Shown one piece after another: positions 1-11,300 of a DNA stretch of 64,000 nt. The stretch comes from Lithospermum erythrorhizon (lineage: Eukaryota; Streptophyta; Magnoliopsida; Boraginales; Boraginaceae). A program made the position numbers and the translations under genes. Each line of letters starts with the position of its first letter. Within the stretch, counting starts at the first letter, position 1. Below the pieces are notes generated by a model. That model was not told the origin of the DNA. It worked only from the letters and a program-made list of their open reading frames with translations, and made no database searches. Location: assembly GCA_019722365.1 (NCBI GenBank), contig JADFUC010001925.1, positions 620,001 through 684,000 of the forward strand, in the 5' to 3' direction.

Positions 1-1396
1 AAAGACCACTCTACTCTATCATAGGCTATCTATATCAAAGTGTTGATAGCCACTGCATTATTCTTAATATTCTTGGAGGGATTGCATAGTGAAGAACTTC
101 GTGAGCCATACAACTTCAAGTCTGGATAATTGAGCAAAATCCCGACCAACCCAATCAAAATAAAGCCTATGGGCCTAAAATTCAATTGGGTCAACCCCTT
201 CCAAAATAACAGGGCCGGGCTTCAAGTTTATATAAATCGGGCTTTTTTTATTAGCAAAAAAAAAAAAAAATTTAAAGAAATTATTAAACAAAAGAATAAT
301 ATGCTTCTTCAACCTTCATATTGAAGCAGGCCTGTGGAGAGATTCAGATTTCAGAGGCTGCTGAATTTAATAAAGTTTTAAACTTTTTTGTATTTCTAAA
401 CAACCCTTTTAATATTTCCTCAAGTCTTACAGTATTCAGAAGCCTAATTAAGGTACTAATTTTTTTATTAATTTAATATATATATATATATATATATTAT
501 AAAGATTCAATTTTTATATGTATATATATATTGTTATTACCAATTAAATGATATGTTAAGCTACTAATAAAACGATCATCTATAGTTGGTTGTTGTGTAA
601 TATTATCAAATCTGTTGTGTAAGAAAGTTATAAAAAAATAAGTACAATTTGTTGGTAAATTGTAGTGATTTTTATAGTCTAGTTCTTAATAGTGGGGACT
701 GTGTAGTTGTTAGTTTGGATTCAATTTTATGCTATAAGTGGAGTGCCATTATCAACGAGTGGAGTGGAAAAATCGTTGAAGTTGTTACTTGTTAAAGCCA
801 TGAGAAATGAATAAACTCATTATGTAATGTTTTAATGAGAAATTCAGTTAAATGAATTGATTTTTGCCACTTACTGGTACTAAACTAGCTAAAGCTATCT
901 TAATTTAACTTGTAGCGTCTACTAGTTGATTAAAGTAACTCGTTGTTTATCCTAAACTAATCTCATTCAAATGTATTTCGATGTAAATAATCTTGATATG
1001 TAAGTGGTTGTTGTGTAGTATCTGTTTGTATAAATTATTTGACATGAACTCATATTTGAAGTGAATGAATTATGCTTTAAAATTTATGAACAATCAATAC
1101 AATTATATCATTTCCTGTTATAACATATAGCGTGCATGTCTTTAAGTTATCACTCATAGCTCATAAGGGGAGAAGGGTCACCTGGAGTGGGTAGATTGTT
1201 CTTGCAAGCGCCGTTAAAATAGTTTAGGTTATCTTAATTACTCATTGTCAACTAGTGTTATCATTTCTCATTGACCTTGTTTCTTTATTTTTAACTTGCG
1301 TTTGTAACCTTTGGATATGTTCTGAACATAGAAGTTTGTACAGGAACCTTATTTTTGTTTATTGAATCTTCACAAACAGTTGAGGCGTTGAGCAAA
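1..1396. other. AT-rich upstream region of ERDJ2
   Basis: No coding exon is recognisable here. The stretch is AT-rich, holds a (TA)n tract near 475-498, and presumably contains the promoter and 5'UTR of the ERDJ2-type gene that starts at 1397. The first ~130 bases could belong to a neighbouring transcript, but no frame shows a known domain. Confidence 0.5.
475..498. repeat. (TA)n microsatellite
   Basis: Uninterrupted alternating TA dinucleotides about 24 bp long, lying some 900 bp upstream of the ERDJ2 start codon. Confidence 0.9.
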
Positions 1397-4300
1397 ATGG
1401 CTTCTTCAGAAGAGAACAGTGCACTTTTCCCTATCTTTATATTGACAATAATGGCACTCCCTTTGGTGCCCTACACAATTGTCAAGCTCTGCCGTGTTGC
1501 CACAAAAAAAGCTGCCAGAATAAATTGCCAGTGTTCAGTTTGTTTCAACTCTGGAAAATATAGGAAGTCTATATTCAAACGTGTAAGCCTTTGTTTTAAG
1601 ATGTAACTACTTTTTGGATTTGAGTATTAGTAGTACTTCTGCTCTGATTTTGACACTTGTGGTGCCAGATTTCAAACTTTTCGACATATGCCAATATAAC
1701 TCTCGTGTTACTTTGGGTAATCATGGCAGCTCTCGCGTATTACATCAAACACATTAACACTGAGGTAAATCTTCATGCTTGCACTCTAACGATATTTTAC
1801 TGTATGGTTGATTACAGAAAAAACTTACACTTCAATGTCTTCTGCTAGACTCTTGCAATTTTCATGTTTCTGATGCTTCTATTTCTGTTCCAATATCCGG
1901 CTCGAGACTATAAGATTCCCTTGTTCTTTGTACACTGCGTCTCCTTCATCTGTTGTTGATTAATATGTAACAAAAGTGGGTTCCCTCCAAGTTCTTAACA
2001 TTATTTGAGTAATAACTGTTGGTCGTAAAGCTTATGCGTGTCTATATCTAATCTAGCTTTGAACATCTGTAGATTGAAGTTTTTGAACCATTCAATATTC
2101 TTGGGCTAGAAGCTGGAGCTTCTGATAACGACATAAAAAAGGCTTACAGGAGGCTTTGATAAAAATCCAGATCCAGGTAGAAGGTCTTTGATATCTGCAT
2201 TTAAGCACTTTATAGGATAGACAATGAGTAAATCTGTCTCATCTTTACATGCTTATAAGTAATATATCCTTGCAGAGGCCCACACGTATTTTGTTGAGTA
2301 CATCTCAAAGGCCTATCAGGCCCTCACAGATCCTGTATCACGTGAAAATTTTGAAAAATATGGCCATCCCGATGGCAGGCAGGTATTACCCTCCATTCAA
2401 CAAACAATTTCTTGTAATGTTAACTTTGTCTTTTGATGTGAAACTCAGTTGTACTTATACTCAAAATTATGTGGTTAGGGGATCCAAATGGGTATAGCAC
2501 TTCCAAGTTTCCTTCTAAACATCGATGGAACTTCGGGTGGAGTAATGTTGCTTGGGATTGTTGGAGTTTGTATTATATTACCGTTGACAATCGCTGTTAT
2601 TTACTTGACAAGATCAGCAAAATATACTGGGAACTACGTCATGCATCAGACATTATCGGCATATTACTATTTTATGAAGCCTTCACTGGCACCAAAGTAT
2701 GTAGTTATCTTTCCTGTGGGAACAAGTTAATAACATATTTTTTGCTATATGGACCTGAAAGTTGCTAAACGTAATTGTCTTACTAGAGAATTTTCTGCAA
2801 GTTTTTGAAGTTATTGTACATTGGTTGGTTTTGTTCTGATTTCTGTTTGGAAACATCATACAGCAAGGTCATGGATGTTTTCATCAAGGCTGCCGAGTAT
2901 GTAGAGACGCCAGTTCGTCGAAGTGACGAAGAGCCTCCAGAAGCAAGAGCAAGCTAAGTTTTGGAAGCAGCATCCTGCACTGGTGAAGGTTGTATATTTG
3001 CTATTTATTGAAGGTTTGCTTATGAAAATTTCGCCACTCCTTTTTTCACCCATTGGCCTAATTTCCCCCCTCGTTTGACTGTAGACTGAGCTGTTGATTC
3101 AAGCTCAATTGACCCGTGAAACTGCTGCATTATCCCCTTCTTTGCAGCGTGATTTCAGACGTATACTAGAACTGGCACCTCGTCTCCTTGAAGAGTTAAT
3201 GAAGGTGCCCTGACATAGCCTTAGTATATATTTTGTTGCTTCTTTCCAGTATTACACGGCCTATCATTTTCACTGTACTAACTTTATTAATTTCCCCTTA
3301 TAATGAGATGTATGGACTAAAGGCATCACATAGATTAACTGAGAATATTGGAACACTTTTTATAACCTTGTCCTTTCTTGATTGTGTTTCATGATTATGC
3401 TACCACTTATATACAGAATATTTTGTTTGGACGCAGATGGCTCTACTACCACGCACTCAGCAGGGGCATGGATGGTTGAGACCGGCTCTTGGAGTTGTTG
3501 AGTTATCTCAGTGTTTTATTCAGGTTTTTAGTTTTTGAGGCTTTCAGCAAGTTTTTAATGTGCAGCAAATTGCATCTCCTGCTATATTGTTTTGTCCCCT
3601 CTCAGTTATAAATGCTTAAAACCTCATCCCGGTATCGTGAAACTCTGTACTGACAGAAGATACTGGATGCTTATTATATAATTTAAGCTTCTAGTTTGTT
3701 ATGTTTTCTATTAATTTTGGTGTAGTATAAGTAATTTTTTTCTTTGAAATCTTATATCGTGTGCTACCATGAGACAGGCAGTTCCACTCAGTTCAAGGAA
3801 GGCAATTGGATCTGGAGAAGGATATGCACCCTTTCTGCAGCTTCCTCACTTCAGCGAGTCCGCTGTCAAGAAAATTGCAAGAAAGGTGGGTTTTTTATTT
3901 CTTATTTACGGTGAAGGCCTTTCTGAACTCTGAAGATTCTATTACCTTCCTTATTTATTTTTGTATATGATCTTATCCTGGGGTCTGGCTCTGGCATGAT
4001 TCCTTGCTTGGCAACCCTTGATGTTGGTATTATAGTAAATTACTATAACATAGGATATGTTATGCACCGCTTGTATATCAATCCAGCAGGATGCCATTAT
4101 TATCAGTATTGCTTTTGTAATTAACAATATGGTGAATTTAGTATTGCATGAATCACTAAAAAGAAATCAAGAATGATGGCACTCTATTGATTGGACTAAT
4201 ATGGTGCATCATTTCCATGTCATTTCCTTTATGATTAACATTATTGAAGTAATCTGTCATTCACCCTGTTTCAACATTATCTTCTCAGTTCATTGGTTGA

Positions 4301-5230
4301 ATGAATTTTTCTAATATGCAAAATATTTCTCTTTTCTGTCTTGGTTGGCGATATTGGGGTTAAAAGTTTATTTCTTTGTCTGTTTGGCAGAAAATACGCA
4401 CATTTCAAGATTTTCGGGATTTGGCTCAAGGAGAACGTGCAGAGTTGTTGAGCCAAGTTGCTGGGTTCTCCAATGCTGAAGCACAGGATGTGGAGATTGT
4501 TCTTGAAATGATGCCTTCTGTTTCAATTGACCTGACATGTGAGACAGAAGGTGAAGAGGGAATTCAAGAGGGTGACATTGTAAGCATGCATGCTTGGATC
4601 ACTCTCAAGCGTGGAAACAGCATGATTGGTGCACTACCACATGCTCCGTACTTTCCCTTCCACAAGGAAGAGAATTTCTGGTTGCTGCTTGCAGACACCA
4701 CCTCTAATGAAGTATGGTTGTCCCAGAAGGTCAGCTTTTTGGATGAAGCCACTGCATTAACTGCTGCATCAAAAGCAATTCAGGAGCTAAAGGAAGGATT
4801 AGGTGCAAGCCCAAAGGAAGTAAGCACAGCAGTCAAGGAAGCAATCGAGAAAGTAAGGAGTGGTTCAAGACTGGTAATGGGCAAATTCCAAGCCCACAGT
4901 GAGGGAAATTACAACTTAACGTCATTTTGCTTATGCGACTCCTGGATTGGCTGTGACGCAAAATCTATAGTAAAGTTTAAGGTTTTGAAACGCAGCAGAG
5001 CGGGGACAAGAGGTGGTGTAGCTGATGAGATGCCTGCTCTAGAAGAAGGAATCGAGGAGGAAGAAGAGGAAGAGGAGGATGGATATGATGACTATGAGAG
5101 CGAATACAGCGACGACGATGAAGATGTGCACGATACCAAGGGTAAAAGTTCTGTGCCTAATGGCGGCGCTGCCCATGATAAAAACGGTGATGATTCTAGC
5201 TCTGATGGTTCAGGAACAGGGCAAGATTAA
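1397..5230 (+). CDS. ERDJ2A: ERDJ2/SEC63-type ER-membrane J-domain protein; two exonic deletions
   Basis: Plant Sec63 homologue, an ER membrane J-protein that recruits lumenal BiP to the Sec translocon. Ten exons read by homology and splice sites: 1397-1582, 1669-1764, 2073-2176, 2276-2382, 2479-2696, 2864-2988, 3085-3204, 3437-3523, 3778-3885 and 4391-5230. The start chosen is the Met of [14 protein letters not shown], matching the family N-terminus; an upstream Met at 1355 is in frame but not conserved. Hydrophobic segments lie in exons 1, 2 and 5. The J domain spans exons 3-4 (IKKAYRRL, then DKNPDPEAH). The Sec63 region fills exons 6-10, followed by an acidic tail of Glu/Asp runs near 5041-5130. 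Lesions: 17 nt are missing after AYRRL (position 2157), removing the SIQYHP-equivalent and thus HP of HPD. About 62 nt are missing near 2934, before [11 protein letters not shown]. Both break frame. Restoring their lengths gives ~689 residues, the family length. All splice sites and the 840-bp last exon are intact, so an assembly error or very recent decay is likely. The A-versus-B paralogue assignment is uncertain. Confidence 0.85.
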
Positions 5231-5637
5231 GATAATTTATTTTATCTATTCTCCATATAATTCCCTTTTTGTTATAAAATGTCAGGGAGAATCAAGAGAT
5301 ATAGTTGCATAGAGCTGTTATAGTGCTTATGACTTTTGGTGATCTATTTCAGAGTACTTCAATTTAGACCTTGTACGATATATATATTCACTACATTTCT
5401 TTCCACATAAATTTTGCAATAAGACCAAAAAAACTCTATGGTAGAACTCTTATAAATTTTAATCATGATTATATTATATTATTACCTTAGTGCTGAATTA
5501 CTTTCTACAGTAATTGCATATAACAGTTAAAAAAGTTATGTTCTACATTGAGATCAATGGTTGGAAACATCTTGATTCAATCAGCTTCATTATTTGATAT
5601 AACAATATATCGCCTAAACCTCGTTTGGGATTGCGAG
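5231..5637. other. convergent 3' intergenic spacer
   Basis: About 400 bp of AT-rich sequence between the ERDJ2 stop (plus strand) and the RLPH2 stop (minus strand). The two genes end tail to tail, so this must hold both 3'UTRs and polyadenylation regions. No other gene is seen. Confidence 0.6.
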
Positions 5638-7769
5638 CTAATTCATCAGATTATCAGTGTCGCGCACAATCTTCTTTGAAGGAAGCACCACTGCAGCGAT
5701 GGGATTACTCTTCAATCCGCCACCTTCATCAATAACCAGTCTAAGACCATCCATGTGAAGCTTTCCATGATGGCCACTTACGACTATTGTTGAAGTTTCA
5801 GATAGCTCCTATAAGTAATGAATACAATCAAAACATCAGTATTATCAGGTGCAACATTTTAAGACAAGCTAAACCAAACTATATAGATTGGGGCGAAACC
5901 AATTACCTCCGGGATATCCCATACGCTTTTCCTCCCGCTAAGTGCTTCCACCTTAGGTATCCTTGTGTCCTTGGTTTTCAGAGTCTCCAGCTGCTCTTGG
6001 ACACTTTTACGTTTCTCTAGACCACCATGCACAGCAATCAATTTACAAGTTTTGATCCCTCCTTCGGTCTCTATGGGTACATTATCCTGCAAAGTGCAAC
6101 ATAAACAAGAGATTAAGGTTTCAATATGGCCTTTTACTATCCAAAGATTAATTCTCCTTGGCATATAAACTGTGTATAGATTATTTCCCAGTGCAAGATG
6201 AAAACCAAAGCATAAGCAAAGATAACATAGACATACCTCTTCATGGATCCATACAAGATCGGCAAGAAATCTTTTATGCTCATCGGGGACTGCCCTCATT
6301 AGATCTGTAAAAATAACAATACACCTTAAATTACAAAACAATCATAGAAAGACTGACTAGAACCATACTAAGCAATATGTTGAAAAATAAGTTTCCAATA
6401 GAGCAGTAATTTCAGTACCTTAGTTATAAGTTAGGTATTAGCGAGAAATAAAAATCCATCATGAAAAACATCTATGAGAAGACTAGCTTTTCTCTCAGAA
6501 TTAACAGAGCATGTCTATTCAAGCCTGAGGCACCGGACTATATCAAAATGATGCCGAAAAGAAAGATTTCTATATTTAAGTATTGTGGAGAAGCAACTTT
6601 AGGCAACCACCACTAAGACACTCATAAATCAGGGCACTAAACCAGATAGCATCTCAAAAATATATTAGCACAGTACGATGATAGCTCTGCAATTTGTTAA
6701 TCACATTGAAGTAACCTCAAAATTTACTGAGCTAATAGGAGTAGAGGACCACCAAAACTCTACAAACAAGCATGTGAAGAGACATCCCCTATACCACTAA
6801 TCCAACCAGGTCGAATAGTAAGTAACTAAATATAATCAACTGCATAAAATCACACCAAATAACTAATCCAAACTCACTCTAATTCAGGACATAGTGATGG
6901 AATTCACCACCGCAATTCAGTAAAATAAATCAACTCACTTTTATAAACATCAACATGCACAACTGCTTTCTGTGGCGCCTCCCGCCTACGTTATGATAAG
7001 CGTACGCGATAAGAGTGTTACCCCTTACCCCCATTGGTGCGAGTATCGCCTCCCGAGTTGACCAAGAGTGACATGCAAACAACTACCTACTACTTCACAA
7101 AATATTATAATACAAGTAAGCATTACTATCACGAGCCATTTTGATATATTCCCTTATACCAACCGCCAAGTACCATAAAAGCAACCAACTTTACCATCTG
7201 ATTAAAAAAATACACTGGACATCAAAAACCATAATTTTTTTACTCATACCAGAAGAACCATGCTGAACCCCATATGACTCAAAAGTAGGACCAGCATCAT
7301 AAATTGAGCCCAAATATTCAGTCCCCTTAATAGTATTCTCCTTAACCGTAATCTTCCCAGCCCATCTCCTCCCTTGCAAATGCATATTCTCATACCCCTC
7401 ATCTCTATACCACCCTTCTCTCACCTCACTCATCTCAAACTCCCTCCACGTGTCCTTAAACAATGACCCATCTTTAGGACTAGGAAGCAGACCAAGAAAT
7501 GCCCCAAATGCAAGATCATGGTTTCCACATAAAAAAACATGGGATTGTTTTGGGTAGTTTTGAGGTAAAGAAACCAAAAAGTCAAGGACTTTTTTGGTAC
7601 TTGGACCTCTATCACAATAGTCACCCAAGAATATTATCAAGGATGTCTGAAAATGAGGTTGTCCAATTTGGGTTTCAAGATTTGTCCAAAGATTTTGGAG
7701 TTTGTCTATGTGGCCATGGATGTCACCTATGCAACATACCACTCTTGGATTTGAGGGTTCAGACTCCAT
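5638..7769 (-). CDS. RLPH2: RLPH2-type tyrosine-protein phosphatase (calcineurin-like fold)
   Basis: Rhizobiales-like protein phosphatase 2, a PPP-fold metallophosphoesterase that in Arabidopsis prefers phosphotyrosine. Four exons in transcript order: 7769-7250, 6304-6237, 6086-5907 and 5808-5638. They sum to 939 nt in a single open frame, giving 312 residues, close to the usual ~309. Metal-binding motifs are all present: GDIHG at residues 15-19, GDYCDRG at 49-55, GNHD at 82-85, the AVHGGLE motif in exon 3 and VSGHHG in exon 4. There is no signal peptide, so a soluble protein is expected. All introns are GT-AG; the first is ~945 bp and contains a short GC-richer patch around 6970-7070. The gene converges on ERDJ2 and lies in the same orientation as FBL11 upstream. 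It appears intact. Confidence 0.93.
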
Positions 7770-8395
7770 TAATTAACTCACAAAATGGAAATTTTGATTG
7801 TTGAATGGGAAGTTTCTGAGGAGAGATTTGATCAGTCTTTGGGCATCTGGATGATACTCTCCATTTAAATCCGGACAATATTTTTTACACACTTTTTAAG
7901 AAAATACCAAGTTACTAAACTTTAACTACACTTCAGAATGTGGGCTTAAGCAAATAGTCATTTCACACCCAAACCCAACACTATTCATGCAAGCAATAAA
8001 TATTGCACACCCAAACCAACACTATTTCGTGATGTATATAAACATGGATACTTAATGTTAAAAGATAAACGTGATAAAAAATATTTCTTTCCCTTTATAA
8101 AAGACACACATTTTAATTTAACGAGCTTATCTTTTTTTTAATTTCAAAAATATATCCGTAGTATGTTCAAGGTATATAACAATCCAAAATTCCATAAAAA
8201 ATGAGACTTGAGCTACAACCAAGGATGATGACATTTGAGATCCAAGTCCAATTAATAACATAAACTATAGTTTCTTTGCTTAGGAATTCGAATATTCGAT
8301 GGATATAACATTACAACTCATGCAAATGAGCATGAACATGGAATTTATGCCCTCAACCAACCAAGGGTGCTGCCATCATATTGCTACCATGAATA

Positions 8396-11300
8396 CTACA
8401 ATCTTTCTTTCACCACTGTTCTCGTCAATTTTCTGCTATCCCATGCTAAGATCAAAGATTCGTGTTGCATCGGGGCTTTGTGAGCCCCTACGTTGTGTAC
8501 GTCTAAAGTAGATTTTTTAAGCTTGCATCTTGATATCGTCACAAAGCTCAGAGAATACCTGTCAACAAACTGATATGTCGCTGATGGTTAGACGAGCAGC
8601 AACGCTGACGTAACTTCATAGAAGTTAGCACAACAGCTGCATCAGATTGATATGTACTAATTACAGGTCTCTATGCATCAAATAACAATCTGAAATATAT
8701 CGGACAAACTGGATTATATCAAATACCATAAATTCTGCACTTGAGCTGAAGAAAACCAGGTTTTTTTTTCCTGAAGTTTAAAGACAAGAATTTGATGGAA
8801 GACAAATAGAGTCTCAGTCTGTCCCATGTTCCTACAACTAAAATCGCCAAATTAGTTAGTTCATAGTTACGAATGCCTCCCCTCCTGAAGAAATCGTCTT
8901 CTTAAGACAGTTTGGTGATAGGCTAGAAATTTTGTCAGCTGTTTTAACATTGAGATTAGGAATACTACTAAGCTAAATGGGGTAGTTGAACTATCCTATA
9001 AAGAAGACATACTACATATAATGAATGACTTTTAAAGCTTACAAGCTTGATATACTTAATTACTTACCGAGGGGAGATCAAAGTCACCATCCCTGGCATC
9101 ACATGTATCAAGAGATATCCGGCGAAGCATCGACATCTACAGAAAACCAACTTTCAATGAACAATTTGAAGAAATTAAGTTACGAGGTATAATGCTTCAA
9201 CACTTGCCTTTGAAGCAGCTTGAATGATAAAGTTTCTCTGAATTCCTGAACCCTACAAGAATGTGCAAAATGCAGGAGTGGATGAATATTTCAGTGTTGA
9301 GTATCTACATTTTGAAATATTGTCAGAATTCGAAAAATCAAATACCAAGATGGTTGAAAAGGCATGATCAACATGTTTTAACAACCCATCTTAGGTAGAT
9401 AGACTTCAAGTCAGAAGAAATCAGTAGGTCATGAGAGACCTCACAAGCGCGTATTTTTTCACTTCTAACTAATGGAGAAGTGACCCGTGGCCTAATAGCC
9501 TAGTGGTACCCGGCCTGAGCCTCCAAGTTGGTGTCTTGCTCGATTCCCTCGTATGGTATATATTATACATACTTCTTCAGTTTCGTGCACTCACTATGTG
9601 AGCTTAGGCCCCATATGCTACCTTATAATTTAATTAACGCCCGATATCAGATGTACTCAGAACTTCTATCGTTGTAGAAAAAACTAACGGAGAAGTGTTA
9701 GGCAGGACCTGGCCATTGTGATTTATTAGTACAAGCTTCTAGGGCCACACATTCAGAAAGGGATGAAATACCATCAGCTGTTATTTGACCGCAATCCTGA
9801 TGAATGACCACCATGACCACCACAATCTTAGAATTAGCAACATAAAAACCATCTTACATTTAGTAAAGTTTTGAAATGTGTCAGCAACATACCTCTAAAT
9901 GAATAGAGACTAATCCTGGCCATCCACTTGAAATTATATCTTGGGCTTCTAGAGAACAAAAAAGGTCGATGTTAATAGGAAACAGTGAAACTAGAAGCAT
10001 CCAGCCTCTCATCTCACTCTCAACTCTCTGAGCTGAATTGTAGCATTATGAGACATGCATGAAAATGAATATGTTAACAAATAAATAAAACATCAATTAA
10101 CACATAGCCCACATATACCAGTCTCATTTAATCTTCGAATAAATATCAGAGCCCATAGATTTACCAGAAGTCAAAAGCCTGCATCCTAGTAAGGAAAGCT
10201 CAACCAGGTTTTTGCAGTTCTGAGTCAAAATTACCAAATCGGCATTTGTCATCCATGCTGTAACCCTTTCAAGTTTCAATATCTTCAAACCAGGCATGTT
10301 GAACCTTAAGCTTAATGAGGAAATATCACCAAAGCAATAGCAGAGAGCTAGCACTCGCAATTGTTTCATGGTTTTTCCAACCTCTCTTATGAAGGAATCA
10401 GATATTGCCTGGAAACACAATTCAAACAGTAATTACTGATGATTGACCAATTGAGACTTGCAATCATGGAACAATCCCAAGTATAGAAGACAAAATCGCG
10501 TAGTTAGGGAAGGGCACAAAATGTCAAAATACTCTCGAGGATGCAAAAGGAACACAAAAATGCCATGAACAAGCATGAGAGAAACACGCGAGAAGTATAA
10601 ACGGATCAGGGTCATAACACCAAAAATACTCCTTGTGGTCCCCATTAATATAGTTCTACTTTATTTAGTTTTGCGCAGAACAGTAGATACTACTCTAGGG
10701 AATTAACAGATTTCCTGGAAGTGATTAAATACCATATCTGATGCAAAGACAATACCTGAAAATAGAGAATCAAGGTCTCCAGAAGAGGACAGATACTTGG
10801 TAGCATCTCCACACCATTTTGACCCAAGCTTCCACCTAAACCAACTATTAATGACTTTAATGTTCCTGCTGCTGCACCCAGAGTTACCATTGAAGAGAAC
10901 GACAATCCCCACCCAAGGGCAAGCTCTTCCAATTTTGTCGACTTACCAAGTTCAGAATATATCCCTTTCAAATTAGATAATGAGGTACAAGATTCTCTCC
11001 TATCAGACCCGCTCTCATCACACAGCAAATGCATACAGTCTCTTGCTGCCAAGGATTTTAGCCCAGGATTGTTTTTGACAATATGAGCTAAAGCAGCACA
11101 TGATACCTTCCAGAAGGTTAGTACCAGTTAGAACTCTATAAATTGCATTGATACAAAATCATTCTTGCCTCAAACACATCATAATTATTTGCTCACGGTT
11201 TTCAAATTCAGGGAACCTGATGGAGTAGTGGGAATTTTATTATCACAGAAGATATACTAGGACTTTTCATGACTGGTACTAAAAAAATCAGTAGCAGCAA

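Noticed and set aside
8299..8511. Plus-strand frame downstream of FBL11
   Set aside because: Antisense to the last FBL11 exon (8558-8396).
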